A DNA stretch of 64,000 bases from Craurococcus roseus (GTDB lineage: Bacteria > Pseudomonadota > Alphaproteobacteria > Acetobacterales > Acetobacteraceae): positions 172,159-236,158 of the forward strand of contig NZ_BAAAFZ010000060.1 in assembly GCF_039523795.1 (NCBI RefSeq). The letters run 5' to 3'. Made by a program: the position numbers and the translations under genes. This document shows positions 54,773 to 62,997 of the stretch, piece after piece. The notes beneath the pieces were generated by a model, which was not told where the DNA came from, searched no databases, and worked only from the letters and a program-made list of their open reading frames with translations. The first letter of the stretch is position 1; every line of letters starts with the position of its first letter.

Positions 54773-55857
54773 CCTGCCTGCACCTGCTGGTCCGGGCCGA
54801 AGCCAAGGCCCGACACGAAATGGTTCCAATCCTCCGGCCGGAGCGCGCCGCCCGTGGCCTGGGCGTGGCCGCTGCCGTAGTTCTCGTCCGCGCCGGGCGG
54901 GGCGTGCTCCGCCAGGAACCGGATCAGGTCCACGCCGCCGCGGGCGGAGCGCGCCGCGAAGTGGACCCAGCCCGGCCGGTAGCCGGTGTTCGCCGCTAGT
55001 ACGATGTCGTCCTTCAAGCGCCCGCGCCAAGCCTGCGCCACCAAAGGGTGTATTTGGCACGGCGAGTGGAAGCGGATCAGCGCCACGCCGTTGCGCACCT
55101 TCGGGCCGACCCGTTTGGCGGCTTCGAGTTCGGCCTTGACCTCCTCGCGCGCGGCGTGGAGCGCGGCGGTCTCCGGGTGCTCGCCCGATAGCACCCCCTT
55201 CGGGCCGTCGGCCTTCAGCAACAGCGCCAGCGCCGGCCCGGCGTCGCCCGAGGCCGAGCGGCGCGGCGCGTTCAGCAGCGCCACCGCGTCGCGGAGCTTG
55301 GTCACGCCGTAGGCGCGGCGCGCCTCCTCCATTTCCGCGAAGCCGGCCTTCTCCGCCATGTCGCCGATCAGCCCGAGCGCCGCGAGCCAGAGCAGCGGCC
55401 CGGCGTCGCCGACCGCGCCCGCGCACCAGTAGGCGAGCAGGCTGGAGGTGGGGATCGGGTCGAAGGCGTGGCCGGTGATGACGGCGGCGCCTTCCGGCGT
55501 GCCGTTCGGCACGTGGTGGTCCACCACCACGGTCGGCGTGCCCGGCTTGATGGCGCCGGCGCGCACGCCGAGGTCGGTCACGACGAGGCCGCCCAGGCGC
55601 GGCCCGGAAGCGAGTTCCGCCCTCATCTCGGCCGACCAGGGGTTCTCGCCCCGGCCCAGAATGCGCGGCTCGGCGGCCCACCCGGCGCCCCGCAGCGCGC
55701 GCACGAAGATGGCGGCGGCGGACAGGCCGTCGGCGTCGTTGTGGCCCAAAACCAGCACGGGGCCGTCATCGCGCCGGAAGCCGGCGAGCGCCGCCCGGAA
55801 GGCGTCGCGGACTGCGGCTTCCACCGGCGAGGGAGGGGAAGGGCTGGCGTCTTGCAC
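54769..55857 (-). CDS. DHH-family phosphoesterase coupled to uvsE
   Basis: This 362-residue protein has the DHH active-site motifs: LGHNDADGLSAAAIF (His39, Asp41, Asp43), VVTDLGV (Asp95), and VVVDHHVP (Asp113-His114-His115). A C-terminal DHHA1-like part ends with the motif YGSGHAQATGGAL. DHH enzymes include the exonuclease RecJ and the c-di-AMP and nanoRNA phosphodiesterases. This one is shorter than RecJ and lacks its OB-fold. The start is GTG at 55857. Coupling to uvsE suggests a role in processing nicked DNA or its nucleotide products, which is inference. Confidence 0.78.
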   Translation of the reverse strand: MQDASPSPPSPVEAAVRDAFRAALAGFRRDDGPVLVLGHNDADGLSAAAIFVRALRGAGWAAEPRILGRGENPWSAEMRAELASGPRLGGLVVTDLGVRAGAIKPGTPTVVVDHHVPNGTPEGAAVITGHAFDPIPTSSLLAYWCAGAVGDAGPLLWLAALGLIGDMAEKAGFAEMEEARRAYGVTKLRDAVALLNAPRRSASGDAGPALALLLKADGPKGVLSGEHPETAALHAAREEVKAELEAAKRVGPKVRNGVALIRFHSPCQIHPLVAQAWRGRLKDDIVLAANTGYRPGWVHFAARSARGGVDLIRFLAEHAPPGADENYGSGHAQATGGALRPEDWNHFVSGLGFGPDQQVQAG

Positions 55858-55899
55858 CCGCCCCTAACGAACGGGCGCGGCTTTTGTTCTCCCGTTGCG

Positions 55900-57489
55900 T
55901 CAGGCCGGCCGCACGCCCCAGAAGGCGAACACCTCCGAGATGGGCTCGGTGATGGTCCGCCGGTACGCCGTGGAGGCGAAGTACTGCCCGGTCGGCAGGT
56001 ACGGCGCGCTGTCCAGCACCTCGCGCTGGATTTCCGCCGCGATGCGCTTCTGCGCTTCGAGATCGGGCGCGTCGAACCAGGACTGGCGCAGGGATTCCAG
56101 CTTCGGCACGTCGGGCCAGCCGAACCAGGCGTTCGGCCCGTTGGCGCGCAGGTAGGTCATGACCCCGGGGTTGATGCCGTCCAGCCCGTTCCAGGTGGTG
56201 TGGAACATGTTCCAGCCGCCGCGGTCGGGCGGCTCGCGGCTGGCGCGGCGCTGCACCAGCGTGCCCCAGTCGGAGACGCGGTAGTCCACCTCCATGCCGA
56301 GGCGGCGGAACAGGTCGGCGCCCACCTCGCCCAGCGCGGCCAGCACCGGCTGGTCGGAGGGCGCGAGCAGCACCACGCGCTCCCCGTTGTAGCCGGCCTC
56401 GCGCAACTCGCGGCGGGAGCGCTCCAGGTCGCGCGGCGCGGTGATCGCCTCCATCCCGGCGTCGTTGGCGAGCGGCGTGCCGGGCGTGAACACGCCCACC
56501 CCCTCGCGCCACAGCTCCTTGTCGGTGCCCGCGGCGGCGGTCATGAAGTCGGCCTGCGACATGGCGCGCAGTACGGCGCGGCGCACCGCCGGCTTGTCGA
56601 AGGGCGGGTGCAGGCAGTTGAAGACGCCGGTGCCGACCGTGCCCAGCGGGCTGCCGCGTTTCAGCCGCACGTCGCGGCCCCGGCGGAGCGCCGGCAACAG
56701 GTCGTTGGGCGGGTTCTCCCACCAGTCCACCTCGCCGGCTTGCAGGGCCGCGGCGGCCGTCGCGGGATCGGGCATGATGCGCCACTCGACGCGGTCGAAG
56801 TGCACGCGCTTCGGGCCGGCGGCCCAGCTCGGCTCGCCGCCTTCGCGCGGGCGGTAGGCGGGGTTGCGCTCGTACACCGCGCGGGCGCCGACCACCCGCT
56901 CGCCCGGCACGAAGCGGAACGGGCCGGAGCCGACCACCTCCGCGATCTGCCGCGACGGGTCCGTTTCGGCCAAGCGCTCGGGCATGACGAACAGCGCCGA
57001 AGGCCCGATCTTCGCCAGCGTCTCGAGCATCGGGCCGAAGGGCCGCTGGAGGCGGATGGTGAAGCCGCGGTCGTCCGGCGCCGCCATCTCCGCCAAGCGC
57101 GCCATCAGCACCTGGCCGAGCCCGTCGCGCGCCGCCCAGCGGCGGATGGAGGCGACGCAGTCGCGCCCGCGCACCGGCTCGCCGTCGTGGAAGAGGAGGC
57201 CCTCGCGCAGCCGGAAGGTCCAGCGCTTGCCGTCGTCCTCCACCGTGTGGCCTTCCACCATCTGCGGCTGCGGGCGGAGCTGGCCGTCCAGGCCGTAGAG
57301 CTGGTCCCACACCATCAGCGCGTGGTGGCGCGTGACGTAGGCGGTGGTCACCACCGGGTCGATCACGGTGAGGTCGGCTTGCGGCACGTAGCGCAGCACC
57401 CGCGCACCAGCGGGCTGGGCCAGGGCGGGGCGGGCGAACGCCGCCGCGGCGGCGGCCCCCGCGCCCTTCATCAGATCACGTCGCAGCAT
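55900..57489 (-). CDS. peptide ABC transporter substrate-binding protein, orphan
   Basis: This 529-residue family-5 binding protein has a twin-arginine-like signal (MLRRDLMKGAGAAAAAAFAR, cleavage near ALAQP). It then reads LRYVPQADLTVIDPVVTTAY, FRLREGLLFHDGEPVRGRDC and GSGPFRFVPGERVVG. These match the Dpp/Opp class, which binds peptides or other small amphiphiles. No permease or ATPase gene is adjacent, so it may serve a transporter elsewhere. It is alone between a DHH gene and a secreted protein gene. The ligand cannot be assigned from sequence. Confidence 0.87.
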   Translation of the reverse strand: MLRRDLMKGAGAAAAAAFARPALAQPAGARVLRYVPQADLTVIDPVVTTAYVTRHHALMVWDQLYGLDGQLRPQPQMVEGHTVEDDGKRWTFRLREGLLFHDGEPVRGRDCVASIRRWAARDGLGQVLMARLAEMAAPDDRGFTIRLQRPFGPMLETLAKIGPSALFVMPERLAETDPSRQIAEVVGSGPFRFVPGERVVGARAVYERNPAYRPREGGEPSWAAGPKRVHFDRVEWRIMPDPATAAAALQAGEVDWWENPPNDLLPALRRGRDVRLKRGSPLGTVGTGVFNCLHPPFDKPAVRRAVLRAMSQADFMTAAAGTDKELWREGVGVFTPGTPLANDAGMEAITAPRDLERSRRELREAGYNGERVVLLAPSDQPVLAALGEVGADLFRRLGMEVDYRVSDWGTLVQRRASREPPDRGGWNMFHTTWNGLDGINPGVMTYLRANGPNAWFGWPDVPKLESLRQSWFDAPDLEAQKRIAAEIQREVLDSAPYLPTGQYFASTAYRRTITEPISEVFAFWGVRPA

Positions 57490-57581
57490 CGTCGTCTCCG
57501 GCTCCCGGCGGGCGGTCGGCGTGCGAGCAGGCCTCGGTCGGCGCCTTGGCGGCGCTCGTTCGGGCCAGCGAAGCGCGCCGC

Positions 57582-57606
57582 GCCCGCCGCCGCAAGGGCG
57601 GCGGGC
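57582..57606 (-). terminator. GC-rich hairpin after the small secreted protein gene
   Basis: A perfect 10-bp stem (57582-57591 with 57597-57606) with a 5-base loop lies 14 bases past the stop of the secreted protein gene. It is not followed by a T-run. It separates that gene from the peptide-binding protein gene downstream. Confidence 0.45.
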
Positions 57607-57619
57607 CGGCCGGAGGCGG

Positions 57620-58045
57620 CTAGTTCTCGAGCTGCCGCTTCGCTTCGTTCACCGCTTCCATGCAGCCGGAGCCGTTGCCCTGCCCGTCCAAGGCGCGCGC
57701 CCGGTTCAACGTGGCCCGGGCCTGCATCACCCGGTCGCCGCCGCCGCCGGCCTGCGTCGCTTGCTGCGTGGCTTGCGCCTCGCGGCTTTCCGACTGGAAC
57801 GGCGTCGTGGGGGCGCCGGCCGATTGGTCGCCCTGGTTGCGCGCCTCCATGGCTTGTCCACCCCGCGCGGCGGCCACCGCTTGGCCACCGGACGACGCGG
57901 CGGCGGCGGACCGCGCGGCCTCGTCGAGCCGCTGTTCGAACGCGTCGATCTGGTCCGTGCAGGGCGAGGCGAACCCCGGCCCCGCGGCGGCGGCGAGGGC
58001 CAAGAACCAGCCCCCCGCCGCCGGCATCAGCAACTTGCGCGACAT
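57620..58045 (-). CDS. small secreted protein, uncharacterised
   Basis: This 141-residue protein has a Sec signal (MSRKLLMPAAGGWFLALAAA, cleavage near FAS-PCT). The mature part is rich in Ala, Gln and Gly, with a repeated GGQAV/GGQAM pattern. It has a helical end, VMQARATLNRARALDGQGNG, MEAVNEAKRQLEN. Two cysteines (near residue 29 and near residue 127) could form a disulfide. I recognise no family. It sits 31 bp downstream of the molybdenum hydroxylase genes on the same strand and could be in their transcript. Confidence 0.6.
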   Translation of the reverse strand: MSRKLLMPAAGGWFLALAAAAGPGFASPCTDQIDAFEQRLDEAARSAAAASSGGQAVAAARGGQAMEARNQGDQSAGAPTTPFQSESREAQATQQATQAGGGGDRVMQARATLNRARALDGQGNGSGCMEAVNEAKRQLEN

Positions 58046-58076
58046 CGCGTCGTCCTCCCGTCCGTCAGCCGCCCAC

Positions 58077-60404
58077 TCAGGACGTAAGCTGGTCGCGGAT
58101 CGGAAGTTGCCGGATGCGCTTGCCCGTCGCGGCGAAAACCGCGTTGGCGATGGCCGGCGCCACCGGCGGCAGGCCCGGCTCGCCCACGCCCCCGAGCGGG
58201 CGCCCGTAGTCGTTCGAGGGCAGCAGGTGGACGCGGATCTCCCGCGGGGCGGTGTCGATCCGCGTGAGCTCGTAGGCGTCGAAGTTGTTCTGCTCCACCC
58301 GCCCGTTCTTGAAGGAGATCTCGGCCGAGGTCGCCAGGCCCGCCCCCATGACCACCGCGCCCTCCATCTGCGAACGGACGCGCTCCGGGTTCACCATCGG
58401 CCCGCAGTCAACGGCGATGTCCACCCGCGGGATGGAAAGCTGGCCGCGCCCGTCCACCTCCACCTCCGCCGCCACCGCGACGTAGGAAACGAAGCTGTAG
58501 TGGCCGGCGATGCCCAAGCCCCGGTTCTGCCCCACCTGCTTGCCCCAGCCGATGCCGGCCGCCGCCGTCTCGATCACGCGCCGGAGGCGGCCGGTGTCGA
58601 TCGGGTAGAGCTTCGGGTCCTCGCCGTGGTTCCACACGTCGCCGAGGTCGGTCGGGTCCACCACGCGCGGCGGCCCGATCAGCTCCAGCAGGTAGTCCTT
58701 GGGGTCGCGCCCGGCCGCGTGCGCCAGCTCGGCCACGAAGGACTGCACGGCGAAGGCGTGCGGGATGTTGGACACCGAGCGGAACCACCCGATGCGGGTG
58801 TGCGTCGCCGCTTCCGGGTTCTCGGCCCGGATGTTCGGGATGGCGAAAGGCGTGTTCACCAGCCCCATGCCCAGCTCGAAGGGCGTGGCGTGCTTCGGGT
58901 CGGCCACGAAGGTCGACCCGATGGTGGGCGCGGCGCTCCGGTGCAGCCAAGCGACCGGCTTGCCCGAGGCGTCGAGGCCCGCCTCCAACCGCTCCACCGA
59001 AACGGTGTGGTAGAAGCCGTTGTGCAGGTCGTCCTCGCGCGTCCAGGTCAGCTTCACCGGCGCGCCGTCCATGGCCTTGCTGCACAGCCCGGCCTCGATG
59101 ACGAAGTCCGGCTTGGACTTCCGCCCGAAGCCGCCGCCGAGCAGCGTGACGTTCACCTTCACCTTGTCCTCGGGCATGCCGAGGCGCTCCGCGAGGCGGG
59201 TCCGGGTGATCTGCGGCGACTGGACGCAGGACCAGGCCTCGCACTGGCCGTTGGCGATGCGGACCAGCGCGGCCGGCGGTTCCAGCGGCGATTGCGCCAA
59301 GTGGGGGATGTAGTACTCCGCCTCCACCTTCTTCGCCGCGCCCGCCATGGCGCGGTCCACGTCGCCCTCGTTCCGCACCACCTTGCCGGGCTTGCGCGCC
59401 GACTGCTCCAGCGACGCGCGGTAGGCGTCGGAGGAGTACGACGCGTTGGGGCCGTCGTCCCATTCGATCTTCAGCGCGTCGCGGCCCTTCATCGCCGCGT
59501 AGGTGTTGCGGGCGACCACCGCCACGCCGCCGAGCGGCTGGAACTCGGACGGGATGGCCGGCGGGTCGATGTTCACGACCTTGAGCACACCCGGCACCTT
59601 CAGCGCCTCGGCGCTGTCCACGCTCTTCACCTTGCCGCCGAACACCGGCGGGCGGGCGACCACGGCGTAGAGGGTGCCGTCCACCCGCGCGTCGATGCCG
59701 TAGATCGCCTTGCCGGTGGTGATGTCGCGGTTGTCGATGAGGCCGGTCCCCTCCTTGCCGATGTAGCGGAAGGCGGACGGGTCCTTGAGGCGCAGCGTTT
59801 CCCGTGCGGGCACCGGCAGCTCGGCCGCGGCCCGGGCCAATTCGCCGTAACCCAGCATGCGGCCGGACGCGGCGTGGATGACGTTGTGGTTCGCCGCGCG
59901 CACCTCCGCGACCGGCACGCGCCACTGGTTGGCCGCCGCCTGCTCCAGCATGGTCCGCGCCGCGGCGCCGGCGTTGCGCATGGGGATGAAGAAGTGGCGG
60001 AGGCTGCGGGAGCCGTCCGTGTCCTGGTTGCCGAAGCGGCCCTCGTCGCCCCAGGCCTGCGCCACGCGCACCTTGGACCAATCCGCTTCGAGTTCGTCGG
60101 CCACCACCATCGGGATGGAGGTGCGGACGCCCTGCCCCATCTCGGCGCGGTGGCAGGTGACGGTCACGGTGCCGTCGGGGGCGATGGCGATGAAGACCTT
60201 CGGGTCGTCGCGCCAGCCGTTCGGCATGCCGTCGCGGCCGAAGCCCTTGGGCTGCTGCGCGTCGGCGGCGGTGGGCACGCCCACGGCGAGGACCAGCGCG
60301 CCCGCGCCGATCCCGGCGAGGAGGCCGCGGCGGCTGACGTTGGCGATGCTCTCCGGGGCGGCACCCCCCGGCGCGGGGGCATGGCGGCGGTGGCGGGCGC
60401 TCAT
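58077..60404 (-). CDS. molybdopterin-binding subunit of a periplasmic aldehyde/isoquinoline oxidoreductase
   Basis: This 775-residue protein has a twin-arginine-like signal (NVSRRGLLAGIGAGALVLAV), so the mature enzyme is probably periplasmic. Molybdopterin-binding landmarks are EMGQGVRTSIPMVVADELEA, LGGGFGRKSKPDFVIEAG, and GGVGEPGLPPVAPAIANAVF near the end, where the active-site Glu is expected. It belongs to the xanthine dehydrogenase superfamily, most like IorB/aldehyde oxidases. It pairs with the 2Fe-2S subunit through an ATGA overlap. No FAD subunit or cytochrome c is adjacent, so the electron acceptor is unclear. The ATG at 60404 was chosen by this overlap. Confidence 0.88.
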   Translation of the reverse strand: MSARHRRHAPAPGGAAPESIANVSRRGLLAGIGAGALVLAVGVPTAADAQQPKGFGRDGMPNGWRDDPKVFIAIAPDGTVTVTCHRAEMGQGVRTSIPMVVADELEADWSKVRVAQAWGDEGRFGNQDTDGSRSLRHFFIPMRNAGAAARTMLEQAAANQWRVPVAEVRAANHNVIHAASGRMLGYGELARAAAELPVPARETLRLKDPSAFRYIGKEGTGLIDNRDITTGKAIYGIDARVDGTLYAVVARPPVFGGKVKSVDSAEALKVPGVLKVVNIDPPAIPSEFQPLGGVAVVARNTYAAMKGRDALKIEWDDGPNASYSSDAYRASLEQSARKPGKVVRNEGDVDRAMAGAAKKVEAEYYIPHLAQSPLEPPAALVRIANGQCEAWSCVQSPQITRTRLAERLGMPEDKVKVNVTLLGGGFGRKSKPDFVIEAGLCSKAMDGAPVKLTWTREDDLHNGFYHTVSVERLEAGLDASGKPVAWLHRSAAPTIGSTFVADPKHATPFELGMGLVNTPFAIPNIRAENPEAATHTRIGWFRSVSNIPHAFAVQSFVAELAHAAGRDPKDYLLELIGPPRVVDPTDLGDVWNHGEDPKLYPIDTGRLRRVIETAAAGIGWGKQVGQNRGLGIAGHYSFVSYVAVAAEVEVDGRGQLSIPRVDIAVDCGPMVNPERVRSQMEGAVVMGAGLATSAEISFKNGRVEQNNFDAYELTRIDTAPREIRVHLLPSNDYGRPLGGVGEPGLPPVAPAIANAVFAATGKRIRQLPIRDQLTS

Positions 60405-60862
60405 GTCTTGCCTCCCTTCGCGGCGGCGTGCTTGATCGCGGCGCGAATGCGCGGGTAGGTGCCGCAGCGGCACAGGTTGCCGGTCATGGCCGAGTCGATG
60501 TCCTCGTCCGTCGGGTTCGGCGTGTCCTTCAGGAACGCCGCCGCCTGCATGATCTGCCCCGTCTGGCAGTACCCGCACTGGGAAACGTTCAGGTCGCGCC
60601 AGGCGACCTGGACCGGGTGGTTCCCGTCGGGCGAGAGGCCCTCGATGGTCGTGACCTTCTGGCCTTCGACCGTCCCGACGGGCGTCTGGCACGCGCGCAC
60701 GGCCGTGCCCTCCACGTGAACCGTGCAAACGCCGCACAGCGCTTGGCCGCACCCGAACTTCGTGCCCGTGAGTCCCAGCTCGTCGCGCAAGAACCACAGC
60801 AGCGGCATGTCGGGGTCGCCGTCGTAGCGGCGCTCCACGCCGTTGACCACGATTGTAGCCAT
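60401..60862 (-). CDS. 2Fe-2S subunit of the molybdenum hydroxylase
   Basis: This 153-residue subunit has a plant-ferredoxin-type cluster (Cys38, Cys43, Cys46, Cys58 in FGCGQALCGVCTVHVEG...AC). It also has a four-helix domain with the second cluster (Cys96, Cys99, Cys131, Cys133; CGYCQTGQIMQAAAFL and CRCGTYPRIRAAI). It carries electrons from the molybdenum centre. The ATG at 60862 gives MATIVVNGVERRYDGDPDMP, the normal N-terminus; an ATG three codons upstream and a longer frame to 60940 are alternatives. It has no signal and is probably exported with its partner. Confidence 0.92.
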   Translation of the reverse strand: MATIVVNGVERRYDGDPDMPLLWFLRDELGLTGTKFGCGQALCGVCTVHVEGTAVRACQTPVGTVEGQKVTTIEGLSPDGNHPVQVAWRDLNVSQCGYCQTGQIMQAAAFLKDTPNPTDEDIDSAMTGNLCRCGTYPRIRAAIKHAAAKGGKT

Positions 60863-60982
60863 CGTCCCCATCTCCCGCTTGACGCGAGTAGGGACATTGG
60901 GCCGGGCACGCCGACTCAGGAAGTATGCTGAAGCCTCCATCGCGAAAGTGCGAAGAACCGCCCGCGGCCGGGGTTGGCCTGG

Positions 60983-61007
60983 GGAACCTTGCGCGCTTCC
61001 ACGGGTT
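60983..61007 (+). promoter_or_regulatory. possible general-stress (EcfG-type) promoter
   Basis: GGAAC (60983-60987) is followed 16 bp later by GGTT (61004-61007), close to the alphaproteobacterial EcfG pattern GGAAC-N16/17-CGTT with one mismatch. It lies about 70 bp upstream of a membrane protein gene followed by a CsbD gene, both typical stress-regulated products. The -10 mismatch keeps confidence low. Confidence 0.4.
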
Positions 61008-61077
61008 TGCCCGGCAGCCGTTGCGCGGCCGGCCGCCAGCGCCGCATTTCTTTGGACAAGGCTCGGATAAAGCGATC

Positions 61078-62025
61078 ATGCAGGCACGCACCCCCATCGA
61101 CCCGTACGCCGCGGGTTCGGCCACCATCCCCGGCGCTGCGGCGGGCCGCGCCGCCCTGGCCGAAGGCGCGCCGGCCCTCCCGCCCCGAGTGTCCTGGGGC
61201 GCCATCATCGCCGGGGCCGTCATCGCCGTGATGATCGGCCTGATGCTCAACGTCCTCGGCGCCGCGGTCGGCGTGACGGCGGTGGACGCGGTGCAGGGCG
61301 AGACGCCGGACGCCTCCACCTTCGGCATCGGCGCCGCCGTCTGGCTGCTGGTGGCGACGTTGGTCGGCCTCGGCGTCGGCGCCTACGCGGCGGCGCGGCT
61401 GTCCGGCACCGCCGACAAGACCGACGCCGCCCTGCACGGCGTGGGCGTTTGGGCGATCGGCTTCCTCTTGTCGGCCGTGCTGCTGGGCAACGTAGCCGCC
61501 GGCGCCGCCTCGTCGGTCTTCACCACCGCCTCCAGCCTGCTGGGCGGCGCGGCGCAGACGGCGGGTTCGGCGGTGTCCGGCATCGCCAGCCAGGTGAGTC
61601 CCCAGGCCGCCCTGGACCGCGCCCGCGCCGGCTTATCCAGCCCGTCCGAGCCGGCCCGCATGACAACGGAGCAGCGCGGGGCCGAGATCACCAGCATCCT
61701 CGGCAGCGGCATCGCCGGCGGCGGGTTGTCCGACGCCCAGCGGCAACGCCTCGCCGCCTTGGTCGCGGCGGAGACGGGCATCCCGCAGCAGGAGGCCGCG
61801 CAGCGCGTGCAGTCCTACGAAGCCCAGGCGCAGCAGACCGCCCGTGAGGCCGCCGAGCGCGCCCGGCGCGCCGCAGACGCCGCAGCCATCGGCGCCGCCA
61901 CCGCGGCATACGCGGTGTTCGGCACGCTGCTGCTCGGCGCGATCGTGTCGATCTTCGCCGCCCGCGCCGGTGCCCGCGACCTGTACGGCGTCCGCGTGGC
62001 TGCGGGCGCCCGGCGCACCGCCTAG
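61078..62025 (+). CDS. integral membrane protein of the stress cassette
   Basis: This 315-residue protein has about four membrane helices. VSWGAIIAGAVIAVMIGLML starts the first, GIGAAVWLLVATLVGLGVGA the second, ALHGVGVWAIGFLLSAVLLG the third, and AAYAVFGTLLLGAIVSIFAA the last. A periplasmic or cytoplasmic helical region (about 165-275) rich in Ala and Gln includes SYEAQAQQTAREAAERARRA. Similar proteins are often labelled PhnA-like, but no function is established. The ATG at 61078 follows the possible EcfG promoter. The next gene, CsbD-like, is 42 bp downstream. Confidence 0.7.
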   Translation: MQARTPIDPYAAGSATIPGAAAGRAALAEGAPALPPRVSWGAIIAGAVIAVMIGLMLNVLGAAVGVTAVDAVQGETPDASTFGIGAAVWLLVATLVGLGVGAYAAARLSGTADKTDAALHGVGVWAIGFLLSAVLLGNVAAGAASSVFTTASSLLGGAAQTAGSAVSGIASQVSPQAALDRARAGLSSPSEPARMTTEQRGAEITSILGSGIAGGGLSDAQRQRLAALVAAETGIPQQEAAQRVQSYEAQAQQTAREAAERARRAADAAAIGAATAAYAVFGTLLLGAIVSIFAARAGARDLYGVRVAAGARRTA

Positions 62026-62067
62026 GCGCGCCGACACACCGCACCACGAACAAGGAGGAGCACCACC

Positions 62068-62514
62068 ATGGACGAAAATCGGATCACCGGCTCGGCGCAG
62101 AACCTCGGCGGCAAGGCCAAGGACGCGGTCGGCGGGGCGCTCGGCGACACCAAGCTCCAGGCTGAAGGCAAGGCCGACAAGGCGGAAGGCACCGTCCGCA
62201 ACGCGGTCGGCGGCGCCAAGGACACGGCCCGCGAATGGGGCGAGGACGCTCAAAGCGAACTCACCCGACTGCGCGGCCAGGTCGAGACGCTGCTGCGCGA
62301 GCGCGTTTCGCCCGCCCTGTCCGACGCGGCCGACACCGCCGGCGACTACGCCCAGCGCGCCAAGGATGTGGCGGTGCGGCAAGGCGAGTACGCGGCGGGC
62401 GTGGTCAAGGAGAACCCGCTCGTCACCGTGGGGCTCGTGGCCGCGGTCGCGTTCCTGCTCGGCCGGCTGACGGGCCATAGCCGGACCCACCACTTCCAGC
62501 CGCCCTGGCGCTGA
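62068..62514 (+). CDS. CsbD-like protein fused to a DUF883/ElaB-type domain
   Basis: This 148-residue protein begins with a CsbD-like domain (about 1-60, NRITGSAQNLGGKAKDAVGG, LQAEGKADKAEGTVRNAVGG). It then has a DUF883/ElaB-like part: a helix EDAQSELTRLRGQVETLLRE, and a C-terminal membrane anchor ENPLVTVGLVAAVAFLLGRL. CsbD-type proteins are stress-induced, and ElaB/DUF883 proteins bind ribosomes at the membrane in E. coli. A strong AAGGAGGAG site precedes the ATG. The two domains are usually separate genes, so this fusion is notable. Confidence 0.82.
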   Translation: MDENRITGSAQNLGGKAKDAVGGALGDTKLQAEGKADKAEGTVRNAVGGAKDTAREWGEDAQSELTRLRGQVETLLRERVSPALSDAADTAGDYAQRAKDVAVRQGEYAAGVVKENPLVTVGLVAAVAFLLGRLTGHSRTHHFQPPWR

Positions 62515-62527
62515 CGCGGGGCCGCCG

Positions 62528-62956
62528 GTGGCCTTGTTCGGCAAGCCGCGGGTCGTCCGCCTCCTGGAGGTGGCGTCCCGGGCGGAGCTGCTCCGGCGCC
62601 GGCGGCAGGTGCGCGGCGCGGCGCTGCGGGCCGGGCTCGGCGTCGCCACGGCGCTGTTCGCCTTGTTCTTGCTGGTCTGGCTGCACGTGACGGCCTGGGC
62701 GGCGCTGGCCGGCCCGTTGGGTCCGGTCGGGGCGGCCTTCGCGTTGGTCGCGCTGGATTTGGCGGTCGCGGCCGTTCTGGGCTGGCTGGCGGGGCGGGGC
62801 AGGACGGACGCGGTGGCGGACCAAGCCATCGCCGTCCGGAACACGGCGCTGCGGGGCGCCGAGATGGAGGCGCGGACCCTCGGCGGCCTGTTGCGCGCGG
62901 CTCCGGACGAAGCGCCGGGCGGCAAGCGGCGGGTGCGGATCTACCCGGCGTCGTGA
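62528..62956 (+). CDS. holin-like (phage holin family) membrane protein
   Basis: This 142-residue protein has two membrane helices (LGVATALFALFLLVWLHVTAW and PVGAAFALVALDLAVAAVLG) flanked by charged ends. The first part, ASRAELLRRRRQVRGAALRAG, is basic. This resembles the holin-superfamily-III membrane proteins found next to DUF883/CsbD genes; despite the name these are chromosomal and not phage-linked. GTG at 62528 lies 13 bp after the CsbD gene. No other phage gene is nearby. A strong bidirectional hairpin follows. Confidence 0.7.
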   Translation: MALFGKPRVVRLLEVASRAELLRRRRQVRGAALRAGLGVATALFALFLLVWLHVTAWAALAGPLGPVGAAFALVALDLAVAAVLGWLAGRGRTDAVADQAIAVRNTALRGAEMEARTLGGLLRAAPDEAPGGKRRVRIYPAS

Positions 62957-62965
62957 GGCGCGCCG

Positions 62966-62989
62966 CCGGCCGCCGCCTTCGGCGGCCGG
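62966..62989. terminator. bidirectional hairpin between convergent genes
   Basis: A perfect 10-bp GC stem (62966-62975 with 62980-62989) has a CCTT loop and lies between the holin-like gene and the yggS-like gene. TTCGTTC follows on the plus strand. It can end both transcripts. Confidence 0.65.
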
Positions 62990-62997
62990 GCGTTCGT

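Noticed and set aside
62528..62956. Prophage remnant suggested by a holin-like protein
   Set aside because: No other phage genes, att repeats or integrase are nearby. This type of holin-family protein is common next to CsbD/DUF883 genes.
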